64,000 bases of DNA from Paraeggerthella hongkongensis (GCF_003340345.1 NZ_PPTQ01000008.1:62001-126000), one strand, 5' to 3'. Positions 15,808 through 25,695 are shown, counted from the first letter of the stretch. The notes: generated from the letters alone by a model not told the origin. A program made the numbers and translations.

Positions 15808-18210
15808 TCACGCTTGCGTTGCAGGGTCCTCGGAAGCCGAGGCGCCGGCAAGCACGCGACGAAGACGCTTGAACCCTCTGAAGAACCGATAGTTCAGTAT
15901 ATCAACCGCGCCGTCCACCAGCCCCATGTCGACGCCCGACATGGCAAGCGTGCGAAGCGGCGTGTCCATGACCATGCGCTCGGCCGCCGCGCGCGCCGCA
16001 GGGTCGCTGCGCGCGAGCAGCTTCAGCTCGTGGCGCAGAATCCAATGCACGGCGCATCCCACGAGCGACGCCTTGAGATCCCCTACCGTCGCATTGGGCG
16101 TGTAGGGGCGCATGGCAACGATGACCTTGGGATACGGCTTGGCGTACAGCGCCCTGAACGCCTCGTCGGCAAATCCCGAGGCATGCACCGCGCGATACGC
16201 CTGCGGCACCGCTTGCCCCGCGCGGGGAACGCCCGCCACGTCGAGGGCGACGCGCAGCCGCACGTCTTGGCTGGAAGCGGACACCCGCACATCGTAAGCC
16301 CCCTCGAACACCTCCCAAGAGGACGTTTCAGGATCGTAATGCGCGAACGCCCGTCGAGGAAGCGCCAGTTCGACACGGCGCTCCTCGCCCGGCTCAAGCG
16401 CTACCTTCGCGAACGCCTTGAGTTGCTGAACAGGGCGGATTCCCGCGTCGTCGAGCGGCGCCACGTACAGTTGCACGGCCTCCCTGCCGAACCGATCCCC
16501 TACGTTTCGAACCGTGCAAGACACGGCGAACCCATCGTCGACCGCCTCGATATGCAGGCTCTCGTACGAGAAGCGGGTGTAGGACAGCCCGTGCCCGAAC
16601 GGGTAGGCCACCTCCACGCCGGCGGCATCGTAGTACCGGTAGCCGGAGAACACGCTCTCCCGATAATGCGCCTGCCTTCCGGTAGCCGGGAAGAAGTCCG
16701 CGCACGGCGTGTCGACCAGGCGCACGGGCCAGGTTTCCGCAAGCTTGCCCGAAGGGTTCGCGCGACCGAGCAGCACGTCGGCGGTCGCCTTCCCGCCGCA
16801 GCAGCCCGCCAAGTAGCTCAGCAGGATGGCGTTCGGACGGTCGCGCCAAGGAAGCTCTACGGGCGACCCGCCCTGCAGAACCACCACGGTGTTCGGGTTG
16901 GCCGCGCACACGCGCTCGACCAGGCTGTCATGGCCTTCGGGCAGACCCATGTGGGAGCGGTCGGCTCCTTCCGACTCCGATGCGTCCGGCAGCCCGACGA
17001 ACACCACAGCCGCATCGCAGCGCCGCGCGACCGCGGCGGCCTCCTCAAGCTGAGCCTCGGTTGCCGCGCCCGTTTCGCGATCGTAGCCTTCAGCGTACGA
17101 GCATGCGGCTTGGGCGGCGACCAGCTCGTCGAACGCGCAGTCGAGCGAAACGGGGTTGATCTTGGACGACCCCGCCCCCTGGTAGCGCGGGTGCTTTGCG
17201 AACGCGCCGATCACCGCGATGCGCGCGCCCGGCTCAAGCGGCAGGGCGCCCTCGTTCTTCAAGAGCACCGCCGACTGCTCGGCAACCTCGCGCGCGACCT
17301 CGAGGCGCGCGTCAAGGTCGCGGATCCGGACGATGTCGCGCGCACGCTCGTGCTTGTCGTGCAGCTGAAGCACGCGGCGCACGGCGTCGTCCAAGCGCTC
17401 GCGGGATATGCGGCCCGCGCGCACGGCGTCGGCCACGTCAAGGCGATAATCAGGGCGAACCCCGGGCATGACCAGGTCCAATCCCGCCGGCAGGCTGTCG
17501 GCGTTCGAGCTTTCGGCGCCCCAGTCGCACACGTACGCGCCGTCGAAGCCCCACGCCTTGCGGCCAACCTCTTCCATAAGCCAAGGGTTCTCGGAGCAAT
17601 ACGTGCCGTTGATCAGGTTGTACGCGGTCATAATGGTCCAGGGCTTGCCCTGTTCCACAGCCAGCCGGAACGGCTCCAGGTACAGCTCGTGCAACGCCCG
17701 CTCGTCCACCACCGAATCGGAGATGAGCCGGTGCGTTTCCTGGTTGTTGCACGCGAAGTGCTTGAGCGACGTGCCCACGCCGCGGCTCTGCACGCCTTGG
17801 ATGTAAGCCGCGCCCAGCGTGCCGGCCAGAAAGGGGTCCTCGCTGAAATACTCGAAGTTGCGACCGCACAACGGGCTGCGCTTCATGTTCACGCCGGGGC
17901 CCAGCACCACGGCCACGCCCTGTTCGCGCGCCTCGTCGCCTATGGCCTCCCCCATGCGCCGTAGCAGGTCGACGTCGAACGAGCACGCCGAGGCGCTGGC
18001 CGTGGGAAAGCACACGGCGGGATCGCTTTGGGAAAGCCCCAGGTTGTCGGCCGCGCCCGACTGGTGACGCAAGCCGTGCGGGCCGTCGGACACCTCGATA
18101 GGGGCAACGCCCAGCCGAGGGCAGCCGCCGAGGACCCAGTAGCCCTCGCCGGTCAGGCATGCGCACTTCTCTTCGAGCGTCATCTGCTCGAGCACCGATT
18201 CGACGTCCAT
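15808..18210 (-). CDS. Glycoside hydrolase family 3 (beta-glucosidase-like)
   Basis: An 800-residue GH3 enzyme, expected to release terminal beta-linked sugars from glycosides. The catalytic nucleophile is Asp229 in AYVCDWGAESS, and the family motifs FEYFSEDPFLAG and KHFACNNQETHR are present. A C-terminal fibronectin-III-like domain (AVQLYVAPLD) and a ~120-residue extra C-terminal extension follow. No signal peptide is seen, so it is probably cytoplasmic. It begins 24 bases after the DUF2252 gene and may share its transcript. A sugar transporter is not adjacent, so the substrate is unknown. Confidence 0.9.
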   Translation of the reverse strand: MDVESVLEQMTLEEKCACLTGEGYWVLGGCPRLGVAPIEVSDGPHGLRHQSGAADNLGLSQSDPAVCFPTASASACSFDVDLLRRMGEAIGDEAREQGVAVVLGPGVNMKRSPLCGRNFEYFSEDPFLAGTLGAAYIQGVQSRGVGTSLKHFACNNQETHRLISDSVVDERALHELYLEPFRLAVEQGKPWTIMTAYNLINGTYCSENPWLMEEVGRKAWGFDGAYVCDWGAESSNADSLPAGLDLVMPGVRPDYRLDVADAVRAGRISRERLDDAVRRVLQLHDKHERARDIVRIRDLDARLEVAREVAEQSAVLLKNEGALPLEPGARIAVIGAFAKHPRYQGAGSSKINPVSLDCAFDELVAAQAACSYAEGYDRETGAATEAQLEEAAAVARRCDAAVVFVGLPDASESEGADRSHMGLPEGHDSLVERVCAANPNTVVVLQGGSPVELPWRDRPNAILLSYLAGCCGGKATADVLLGRANPSGKLAETWPVRLVDTPCADFFPATGRQAHYRESVFSGYRYYDAAGVEVAYPFGHGLSYTRFSYESLHIEAVDDGFAVSCTVRNVGDRFGREAVQLYVAPLDDAGIRPVQQLKAFAKVALEPGEERRVELALPRRAFAHYDPETSSWEVFEGAYDVRVSASSQDVRLRVALDVAGVPRAGQAVPQAYRAVHASGFADEAFRALYAKPYPKVIVAMRPYTPNATVGDLKASLVGCAVHWILRHELKLLARSDPAARAAAERMVMDTPLRTLAMSGVDMGLVDGAVDILNYRFFRGFKRLRRVLAGASASEDPATQA

Positions 18211-18234
18211 AAGGCATCCTCTCCTTGCGCCCTG

Positions 18235-19647
18235 CTACGACAGCGGTTCCGGACCGGCGTCAAGGCCGCCGTGGGCCAGCGCATCGACGAACACGCGGTA
18301 ATCAGCTTCGTTCTGGTCGGCGTAGGCGCGCGCGAAATCAGCTACGGCCCGGTCGAACGAACCCGATGTTCCCAGGTAGCCTGCGATGGCGCACCGATCG
18401 CCCGTGCGCGCATGAGCGCGTGCGAGCGTCCAGCCGCACAAACGGCCCGTGGCCTCGATCTCGGCGGCGGGCGCCGTTTCAAGATCGGTCGACGTCTTCC
18501 AATCCCAAAGCTGCCGTACGTAGTAATCGCGCTTGCGGCCCGTCTCGTCCGGCGCGCTCGTCCATCCGAGCAGCACGTCCCCCGCAGCCTGCATGAGCCG
18601 CTGCCCCTGCACCACGCGCTGGCCGTGGGACGCCCATCCGCTGGGTCCGCAATAACGCTCGAGCACCGAAGCCTGCGCTTCTTTCACCTGCAGCACAAGC
18701 GGATCGCGCACGTCTCGACCCACAAGCGCGATAATCCACGCTCGCGTGCCCACGCTTCCCACGCCCACCACCTTTTGGGCGGCGTCAAGGTATTCGTACT
18801 GATCGAACAGGCAGCATCGCTCGGGCGCAAGGCTTTCACGGTACCCCTCCAGAAGCTCGATGAGCGAGGCGGCCACGCGATCGGCCTCGGCAACGGACGA
18901 GAACCGATCGAGCGGAACCACGTTGGGGGGATCGAACGCGATGGTCGCTCCTGCTTCGCCCACCTGCACGAACCGGCCGAACGCACGGGCGCTCGTCTTC
19001 GAGAAGGCGCGTTCGAGCTGCTTGCGCACGCGGCGTTCCTCCTTTGCGGAAGCGCCCTGCAAGGCATGCGACAGCACCTCTTCCACATCGAGGCGCGCGC
19101 TGTGCACGTCAAGGGCCCCTTTGCGCGCGAACGAGGCCATAGCCTCGCGGTAGGCCGCCGTCGCAGAGCGCACCGCAGCGCGACGCCAACTGGGCTTGAA
19201 GCCGCGATTGCGCCCGCATATCTCGATGCTTGCAGCCAGGCGCTTGACATCCCACTCCCACGGCGCGGGCGCGGTTTCGTCGAAATCGTTGACGTCGAAC
19301 ACAAGGCGCCGATCAGGTGCCGCGAAACCGCCGAAGTTCGCTATATGCGCATCGCCGCACGCCTGCACCGCCAAGCCGGTGGAAGGAGTGCGCGCAAGGT
19401 CGGCCGCCATGCCCGCCGCGTTGCCGCGGAAAAAGGCGAACGGGGACGCGCTCATGCGCAGATGGCGCTCGGGCAGCAGGTAGCGCAAGCGATCCGCCTC
19501 CTGCTCCCTCAAAAGGTCGATGACCTGGGAGCGACCCGCCTGCACGGACCAGGCGGCATGGGATGCGCGCGGAACGGCGTCGCGCAGGGCCTTGCCGCGG
19601 GAAAGCCCGCTTCCGGCGGCCGCGCTGCAATCGCAATCAAGCTTCAT
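18235..19647 (-). CDS. DUF2252 family protein
   Basis: A 470-residue DUF2252 protein, a family with a kinase-like fold and no firmly known function. It contains the family motif CGDAHIANFGGF, followed by VFDVNDFDET, and later GTRAWIIAL and KEAQASVLE. The nucleotide-type Asp residues look intact. ATG 19645-19647 is preferred: GGAAGGGA lies eight bases upstream, whereas longer versions add more than 100 arginine-rich residues with no similarity to the fold. It sits between the LytTR regulator and the GH3 gene, all on the minus strand. Confidence 0.8.
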   Translation of the reverse strand: MKLDCDCSAAAGSGLSRGKALRDAVPRASHAAWSVQAGRSQVIDLLREQEADRLRYLLPERHLRMSASPFAFFRGNAAGMAADLARTPSTGLAVQACGDAHIANFGGFAAPDRRLVFDVNDFDETAPAPWEWDVKRLAASIEICGRNRGFKPSWRRAAVRSATAAYREAMASFARKGALDVHSARLDVEEVLSHALQGASAKEERRVRKQLERAFSKTSARAFGRFVQVGEAGATIAFDPPNVVPLDRFSSVAEADRVAASLIELLEGYRESLAPERCCLFDQYEYLDAAQKVVGVGSVGTRAWIIALVGRDVRDPLVLQVKEAQASVLERYCGPSGWASHGQRVVQGQRLMQAAGDVLLGWTSAPDETGRKRDYYVRQLWDWKTSTDLETAPAAEIEATGRLCGWTLARAHARTGDRCAIAGYLGTSGSFDRAVADFARAYADQNEADYRVFVDALAHGGLDAGPEPLS

Positions 19648-19772
19648 GGGACCATCCCTTCCGAGCGCGCGAAGCGCTCTGACCGCATACTGCCGCTTCG
19701 TGCAAGGCGCAGTGGAGAGTACAGTATAGGCGAGCGGCGCCGCAACGCCCGCCTTCCGCGAAACAGGGCGCA

Positions 19773-20522
19773 TCAACCGCGAAATCGGTCGCTTCGGCAA
19801 CAGAGGACGCGACCCCCTTCTCCGCAGGTCGCATCCACGAAGTACCGGTGGTACGCCTCGTGCATCTTGCGTCGCTCCTTCACGCGTACGGGAACGCAGG
19901 TGCCGTCGTTCAACACGAAGTCGTCCCGCACGTCGGCGATGTAGTCCATATTGACCAGGCAACTGCGATGGCAGCGCAGGAAGCGGTCGTCATCAAGCTG
20001 ATCCTGCACGTCGCCGAGCTTGGCGAAACCACGATAGCAAGCGCCGTCCACGGTGTGCAGCAAGACCGCATGGTCGCGGCTTTCCAAATACAGGATGTCG
20101 CCGTAGGGAATGTAGCGACGCCCGGTTCCCACGCGAAACGCCAAGCGGGGAACGGAAGACGGCAGCACTCGGTCGAACACGCGCTCGATCCCCTGTTCGC
20201 TTGCGGGCTTGATCAGGTAATCGGTTGCGCGCACCTCGTAGCTGTCCACGGCGTGCTCGCGCGATACGGTCAAAAACACGATATGCACGTTCGCGTCGAC
20301 GCTGCGCAAGGCGCGCGCAACGGACAGGCCGCTCTCCCGCTCCAGGTACACGTCCAAGAACACGAGGTCGAAAGGCTCTTCCGCGGAATCCGCGATCAGC
20401 TTCTGGCCCGCAGCGTACTCTTCGCAGCTGGCATGGATGCCGCGCGCCTGCAAAACGCGATCGAGAACCGCGCGCAACTCGGTGCGGTGGACGCCCTCGT
20501 CATCGCAAATCGCTATCCTCAA
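19773..20522 (-). CDS. LytTR-type response regulator
   Basis: A 249-residue regulator with an N-terminal receiver domain (acidic patch CDDEG, phosphoacceptor Asp in FLDVYLE, Thr/Lys at FLTVS and LIKPA) and a C-terminal LytTR DNA-binding domain (YIPYGDILYLESRDHAV through FLRCHRSCLVNMDYI). It probably pairs with the histidine kinase gene 160 bases upstream. The start chosen is TTG 20520-20522 giving LRIAICDDE, with AGGAAGG just upstream; a TTG at 20546 is the alternative. Confidence 0.88.
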   Translation of the reverse strand: MRIAICDDEGVHRTELRAVLDRVLQARGIHASCEEYAAGQKLIADSAEEPFDLVFLDVYLERESGLSVARALRSVDANVHIVFLTVSREHAVDSYEVRATDYLIKPASEQGIERVFDRVLPSSVPRLAFRVGTGRRYIPYGDILYLESRDHAVLLHTVDGACYRGFAKLGDVQDQLDDDRFLRCHRSCLVNMDYIADVRDDFVLNDGTCVPVRVKERRKMHEAYHRYFVDATCGEGGRVLCCRSDRFRG

Positions 20523-20684
20523 CTCGCCTTCCTGCCTTCCTCGCAAAGACGTGACCTTCTGGTTCTTACTCTGAACAGTTTACTCGCAATTTAACGGCAC
20601 ACCACTATTGACATGCGGCTATCGGCGACGAATCCGCCGCGATAGAACACTCGGGAGGCAGCGGCGCGAAGCTGAAGCGCCTCG

Positions 20685-22538
20685 TCAACTCCGCGCCGCC
20701 GCCCCGTTCCCAAGCTTCAGCACGAGGCGCACGACGATTGCGTCCTCGCCCGAATCGATCACCAGCGCGCCGTCGTGCGCCTCGACGATCTGGCGCATGG
20801 CGGGCAGGCCCCACCCGTGATCGCCCCCGTCGGACTTGCTCGTAGCATCGAACGATGCATCGGCGGGCATGACGTTCTCGCACCGTGCAACCAGCCGGTC
20901 GCCTTCGACGCGCATCGCGAAGTCCACGTACGGACGCCGATGCCCCGCAAGGCGCGCACGATCGCACGCCTCCGACGCGTTCGACAGCATGTTGGACAGC
21001 AGCACCGCAAGCTCGGTGTCGCGCAACGGCAGCTCCTCGGGAACGCGCACGTCGCACCGCACTTCAACGCCCCGCTCCTGAGCAGGCGCCAAATACCCCG
21101 TCAGAGCCGCGTTCACCACCAGGTTGCCCGAATAGCGAACCGGAGCCGTGGCATCATGGCCGCAAGCAAGCTCGTCCAGATAGGATCGACATCGATCGAA
21201 AGCGCCCTCTTCAAGCAGGCCCCGCAACGTTTCCACGTGATGGCGCAGATCGTGGCGCGCCATCCGGATGGCTTCTTCGGCACGGCGCATGTGCAGCAAA
21301 CTGCCCTTCGCGGCACGAACCTGCACGGACAGCTCCCGCACCTGCTCCTGCGCGGCGCTCATCCTCCTTACGCGAACGACCAGCATGCAGGCGAACACGG
21401 CGACCATAGCCAAGGCCGCGTACTCCTGCTGCCAAAGGCCGTACAGCGGCTCGTACGCGTTGTCGTCTAGCAGGTTCGCGCCCAAAGAGGCTCCCAAAGC
21501 CGCGCACGCGCACAAGATGTAGCGCGCCTCGGGGCTGCGCGACCCCAAGCCGATCGCCGCGCAGGCCGTCAGCATGACCCAGCATCCCAGCCTGAGCAAG
21601 GTTTGGTACACGCCGTACGCTTCGATGGTAGCCGGCCAAAGCGGAATGACCGCGGCCACCCATACGAGCGTGACCAGCGGAAAAACGAGCATAATCCACC
21701 GGGCAGCGCGTGCCCGCGACCGATCGAGCACGCCGGTCGAGCGCATCGCCACCGACGCCGCGCACACGAACACCGCCGTCCATGCCGTATCTTCCAGAGC
21801 GTAGACCCACGGGTCCCCCAAGCCCAGGCGCCACGCGATCCCCCGCCAACCCGCAACGGACAAAGCCAAGCACAGCAGGCCGAAATCCCGTACGACCGGG
21901 TCTTCCCCGCGGCGCCCGTACACGGCGAACGCGAACAGCGCCGAAACGAGCGGAAACAGCACGAGTACGCCCGATAGCAGGGAGTTCGCCAGCTCAACCT
22001 GTGCGATAGCCTGCGCCGAACCGATAAGGGGCGGGTACACAAGGCCGCTGTAGTAATGGGATTGGTTGCGAACCTCCAGCACAAGCTCGGTATGCTCGCC
22101 CACGATCAAAGCCGTTTCCGGGCCCGTCTTGTCCGACGCCACCGAAATCCCGTTCGCGTACAGCGTGTAGTCGGTGAACACTTCGGGCAGCAGGATGACG
22201 AGCGCGCGCTCGGCGCGCGATCCTTCGTAGCGCACGTCCAAACGGTACGTCGCGCTGCCGAACGCTGACGTGCCGTTCGGCAGGTACGAGAAGTTCGAGT
22301 ACTGCCCGATGAACGTCTCGATCGGGGCGGACCCGTCCACGGAAACAAGCCAGCCGTCCACGAGCGGGACGGGCCGGGCCACGTCGTCGTCGGAAAGCGC
22401 GATCGAACCGTCGTCCCCGTACGGCGGAGGCGCAGCGTATTTGTTATCATGGAAGTACGTGAACGAAAGCAGGCAGCCGACCGCAAGAAACACGACCGCG
22501 GCAGGGACGAGCGCACGGGCGATAGCGCGAACCGACAT
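20685..22538 (-). CDS. 7TM sensor histidine kinase (GHKL, LytTR partner)
   Basis: A 617-residue sensor kinase. One N-terminal membrane segment leads into an extracellular beta-rich domain (about 35-190), then seven membrane segments (about 200-410) as in 7TMR-DISM receptors. The cytosolic part has a short coiled coil, the His box ARHDLRHHVETL (about residue 427) and a GHKL ATPase with SNMLSNASEA and DHGWGLPAM. This resembles AgrC/LytS-type kinases that signal to LytTR regulators, and the matching regulator follows. ATG 22536-22538 has GGGAGGGG nearby; the upstream extension to 23063 is the antisense of another gene. Confidence 0.88.
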   Translation of the reverse strand: MSVRAIARALVPAAVVFLAVGCLLSFTYFHDNKYAAPPPYGDDGSIALSDDDVARPVPLVDGWLVSVDGSAPIETFIGQYSNFSYLPNGTSAFGSATYRLDVRYEGSRAERALVILLPEVFTDYTLYANGISVASDKTGPETALIVGEHTELVLEVRNQSHYYSGLVYPPLIGSAQAIAQVELANSLLSGVLVLFPLVSALFAFAVYGRRGEDPVVRDFGLLCLALSVAGWRGIAWRLGLGDPWVYALEDTAWTAVFVCAASVAMRSTGVLDRSRARAARWIMLVFPLVTLVWVAAVIPLWPATIEAYGVYQTLLRLGCWVMLTACAAIGLGSRSPEARYILCACAALGASLGANLLDDNAYEPLYGLWQQEYAALAMVAVFACMLVVRVRRMSAAQEQVRELSVQVRAAKGSLLHMRRAEEAIRMARHDLRHHVETLRGLLEEGAFDRCRSYLDELACGHDATAPVRYSGNLVVNAALTGYLAPAQERGVEVRCDVRVPEELPLRDTELAVLLSNMLSNASEACDRARLAGHRRPYVDFAMRVEGDRLVARCENVMPADASFDATSKSDGGDHGWGLPAMRQIVEAHDGALVIDSGEDAIVVRLVLKLGNGAAARS

Positions 22539-22568
22539 AGTGCCCCTCCCCGAAACGATAGGATCCTC

Positions 22569-23681
22569 GTGTCGCATCATACCAGAAACGAATCGAAGAC
22601 AAGGACGCTCAGCCGTTGCGCCCTTGCCGCATGCGCGGCGCTTGCCATAGGATGCGCCTGCCCGAGCGCGAATCAAGCCTGGGCGCACGAGGGCGTCGCG
22701 CTCTCGGATCGCTCGCTGGGAGGAGGCGGCGGGATTCTCGGCGGCGGGAGCTTGGGAAACGGCAGCGCATCCCCGACCGTCGAGCAGCCGTACGGCCAGA
22801 TCGTCAGGATCATACCGGGAAGGGGCATGACGACCATCTTGTTTCTGCCGGCGCTCCCCATCGATCCCGGATGGGGGCAGGTGCAGCACCCCGACCTGCA
22901 GGTTCTGTACTTGGACCGCCGCTATGCCGACGACCCTGCGGACTCCTGGGAGCGCTGGGCCGCCTACACGTGGAACGAAGACCACCTGATGTACGAAACG
23001 CCTGAAGGGGATGGCATCAGGGCCGTGTACGACGACGACTTCGCCAATCCGTCCATTCGGCATTGCGCAGTCTTCCGCCGCTCCGAAACCGTCGACTACC
23101 GCGACTTCTACCTTCGCGCCACGGCCGTCGTGCTCCAGGACGGCGAAACCGTGGAGACGGCCTTCGAGCCCGCGCTCATCACCTATCCCGAAGGCTCGCG
23201 TCCCTCCGACGACGAGAACGACCTCACGCCGCCGCCTTCAGTGGTCAATCCTCCCGAAACCGATTCGGGAGGCACGGGCGGAAACATTGGAGGCGTAGGA
23301 CAGGGCGAAAGCGAGCGCGTCCATCCCGAAGGCGGGCCCGAAGCGCCGGAGAGCAACGGGCCTGCCGCGCAGGAGGCATCTGAGCCGACGGGCGCAGGCG
23401 GCGTTCGCGCGAGCGACGCGCCCCAGGAGCGCACCGCGTCCGAGCCTGCGCAACCGTCGGTCGCCCCGGCACCCGAAAAAGCCTACGCCGCACAGGAACC
23501 AACCGTCGAGCCTGGCGCCGCCGCAACCCAAAAGCCAACCGTCGAGTCCGACGCCGCCGCAAGCGAGGTCGCGGACGAGCCCGCCGGCCTGCCCGGATTC
23601 GCCTGGGCCTTGGGCCTGACGGCCGGGGTCGTGGGCATAGCCGGAGGGGCGATCGCCGTCATGCGCGCCAAGCGCCGCTAA
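22569..23681 (+). CDS. Secreted, membrane-anchored surface protein
   Basis: I do not recognise a known family. The 370-residue protein has an N-terminal signal peptide (about 15-38, cleavage likely after AWA), a glycine-rich patch (LGGGGGILGGGSLG), a compact domain of about 130 residues with several Trp/Tyr, then a long Pro/Ala/Glu/Gly-rich spacer (about 220-330) with imperfect repeats around PTVE. It ends with a membrane segment and the basic tail RAKRR, like wall-spanning anchored proteins. GTG 22569 follows AGGA by five bases. Its start is only 30 bases from that of the divergent histidine kinase, so it may be a partner of that sensor. Confidence 0.7.
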   Translation: MSHHTRNESKTRTLSRCALAACAALAIGCACPSANQAWAHEGVALSDRSLGGGGGILGGGSLGNGSASPTVEQPYGQIVRIIPGRGMTTILFLPALPIDPGWGQVQHPDLQVLYLDRRYADDPADSWERWAAYTWNEDHLMYETPEGDGIRAVYDDDFANPSIRHCAVFRRSETVDYRDFYLRATAVVLQDGETVETAFEPALITYPEGSRPSDDENDLTPPPSVVNPPETDSGGTGGNIGGVGQGESERVHPEGGPEAPESNGPAAQEASEPTGAGGVRASDAPQERTASEPAQPSVAPAPEKAYAAQEPTVEPGAAATQKPTVESDAAASEVADEPAGLPGFAWALGLTAGVVGIAGGAIAVMRAKRR

Positions 23682-24379
23682 ACGCCGACGCCCTCCGCGA
23701 ACGCGCAGCACGCGCCCTCGGCAACCTCCACGATACCAAGGTAGTAGCCTTCGGGGGCGGCGCTTTCCACCGCCTCGCGCAGCGCCGTCGCCCAAGAAGC
23801 CGGGTGCTCGCTTGCGAAACGCGCCAAACGGCGCCCGTCGCCCGCGGGGCGCTGGCCCGTCGCCATCTCCCTGCAAGCCGCAGCCAAGTAGAGCAACTCC
23901 AGGCCAAGGTGGTCGGGGTACTGGTTGCTCGGCCCGCGCACGGCAAGGCCCGCGTCGCGCAGCAAAGCGCGCATCTCGAAGGCCGCATCGCCGAAGCCCG
24001 CCTCCCCCACGCGCCCGGGCACGGCGTACATGGTTTCCCAAGGCGGCGCCGCAGGCTTGGGCGGGCCGATGAACAACCGCGCGTACTCCACGTCCACGCG
24101 CTCGACGGCGGCATCGCGGCACGAGGAAGCGCCGCGCGCATAGCGCTTCAGCCGATCGACCCCCAAAGCAGCCCGATCATGACAGCGAAAAGCGCTGCCC
24201 AGCTGCTGGGAAAACGCATCCCAGAACGATTCGTGCAGTCCGATCGACGTTTCGGTGGTCATGGGCCGCAGCAAGCTGTTGCCAAGAAACGCGAACGTTT
24301 CCGCCCGGCTACGCCATACGTCCCGCCAGGTCGAGGTTGCCGCAAGCACCGACGCCGGCCACTCGGCGCATTCCATCAT
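23678..24379 (-). CDS. TorD/DmsD-family molybdoenzyme chaperone
   Basis: A 233-residue cytoplasmic chaperone that binds Tat signal peptides and helps cofactor loading of molybdoenzymes in this family. The hallmarks are EYARLFIGPPKPAAPPWE followed by QYPDHLGLELLYLA. The start ATG 24377-24379 lies within the string GGAGGAGTAGCTATG, directly after the NrfD stop codon, so the two genes are coupled. Its end overlaps the convergent surface-protein gene by four bases. Confidence 0.88.
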   Translation of the reverse strand: MMECAEWPASVLAATSTWRDVWRSRAETFAFLGNSLLRPMTTETSIGLHESFWDAFSQQLGSAFRCHDRAALGVDRLKRYARGASSCRDAAVERVDVEYARLFIGPPKPAAPPWETMYAVPGRVGEAGFGDAAFEMRALLRDAGLAVRGPSNQYPDHLGLELLYLAAACREMATGQRPAGDGRRLARFASEHPASWATALREAVESAAPEGYYLGIVEVAEGACCAFAEGVGV

Positions 24380-24381
24380 AG

Positions 24382-25608
24382 CTACTCCTCCGCTCCTAAA
24401 CTACGCTCCCAAGCCTTGTCGTCGGCCTCGGCGGGAGCGGGGTCGTAGCGCAAGAGCACTTTCGCCAGCAGCAAAAACGCCATGACGCCCACGGCCACCA
24501 TGCCCACGACGATCAGGATCTCGGGCAGCGTAGGAGCGTACGAGCTGGTCACTGCCCAACCGTCCATGCCGTACAGACCCCTTGACGAGCTGGACCCGCT
24601 CACCAGGCCCGGAGCGCCCGACACGTTCGGGAATATGAAGCTGGTGAACAAAAGCCAGATGCGCTTGCAAAACACGCCGACCACAACGCCTGTCGCCGCC
24701 AACGCGACCAAACCGGGGCGTCGGCGATTGCGCGCGAACACGAGGATGCAGAACGGAACGACCACGCCCACGATAACCTCGATCCAGAAGAAGGGAGCGG
24801 TTGCGCCCCACACCATCTGGCCGAACACCTCCATGCCGTGCTCGGTGCCGGGATAGGCCATGGTCAGCACCTCGCATCCCACCATATAGCCGTCCACCGC
24901 GATGCACACGGCAAGAAGGCCCGCCAGGTTCGCGATAAGCTTGCGCGACGTGGCGAACACGCGCTGCCGGTTCATCCACAGAAGCGACAGCAGCAAAAGC
25001 GCCAAGCCCGAATCCATGGCTGACGCCACGAACAGCGGGGCCATGATGGTGGAGTACCAGCCTTCGCGCGCAATCTGCAATCCGAAGATCCACGCCGTCA
25101 CCGAGTGCACCAGGATAGCCACCGGCAGGGCGAAGCGCGATACGATGGCCACCTTGTCCTTCGCACCGGGCTTGCGCGACGTCATGAAGTACAGGTAGAC
25201 CAGGTTGATGACCAGATACGTGCTGATCACGCATATATCCCATAGAAGCGGCGAAACGAAGTTGGGCGTTACCAGCAAGTTGAGCAGGCGCACGATGCCG
25301 CCCAGGTCGATCAAAACGAACGAGCCCGCGATGCAGATGCACACGAGCGATACCAAGATGGCGGGAAGGGCCACCTTCTTGTACTCCGCCACGTGGAAGA
25401 TCGACGCCGACGAAGCCACGATAAGGCCGCCCGCGGACAGCCCCACGAAAAACATGAAGCAGGCGATGTACAGGCCCCATGACGTGCCGTTCGACATGCC
25501 CGTGACGCCCAACCCGCCGACGAACTGGTACGCATACGCGCCCACGCCGACGGCCGCAAGGGCGGCCAACACGGCGAAGGCGATTTTATAGGTTCTTGTT
25601 AACTGCAT
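24382..25608 (-). CDS. nrfD: NrfD/PsrC-family quinone-interacting membrane subunit
   Basis: A 408-residue membrane protein with about ten transmembrane segments. As the anchor of the complex it would exchange electrons between menaquinone and the FeS subunit. It resembles the PsrC/NrfD family (ACFMFFVGLSAGGLIVASS near the N-terminus, GWYSTIMAPLFVASAMDSG in the middle). AAGGAG precedes the ATG. It is downstream of the FeS subunit gene and upstream of the TorD-like chaperone. Confidence 0.88.
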   Translation of the reverse strand: MQLTRTYKIAFAVLAALAAVGVGAYAYQFVGGLGVTGMSNGTSWGLYIACFMFFVGLSAGGLIVASSASIFHVAEYKKVALPAILVSLVCICIAGSFVLIDLGGIVRLLNLLVTPNFVSPLLWDICVISTYLVINLVYLYFMTSRKPGAKDKVAIVSRFALPVAILVHSVTAWIFGLQIAREGWYSTIMAPLFVASAMDSGLALLLLSLLWMNRQRVFATSRKLIANLAGLLAVCIAVDGYMVGCEVLTMAYPGTEHGMEVFGQMVWGATAPFFWIEVIVGVVVPFCILVFARNRRRPGLVALAATGVVVGVFCKRIWLLFTSFIFPNVSGAPGLVSGSSSSRGLYGMDGWAVTSSYAPTLPEILIVVGMVAVGVMAFLLLAKVLLRYDPAPAEADDKAWERSLGAEE

Positions 25609-25646
25609 GTAGGTTTCTCCTTAACGCACGGATCTGCGCAGCCGCT

Positions 25647-25680
25647 CGGGCGGCGCGACGCCGCAACGTCGCGCCGCCCG
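25647..25680 (-). promoter_or_regulatory. Strong hairpin between FeS and NrfD genes
   Basis: CGGGCGGCGCGACG pairs perfectly with CGTCGCGCCGCCCG around a six-base loop, with no T-run after it. It may be an mRNA-stabilising or processing element that sets the ratio of the soluble and membrane subunits. Confidence 0.6.
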
Positions 25681-25695
25681 GCCAAGCGATGCGAT

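Noticed and set aside
18235-19962. Longer DUF2252 protein starting at 19962
   Set aside because: The extra ~105 residues are arginine-rich and overlap the regulator gene; ATG 19647 has a good ribosome binding site.
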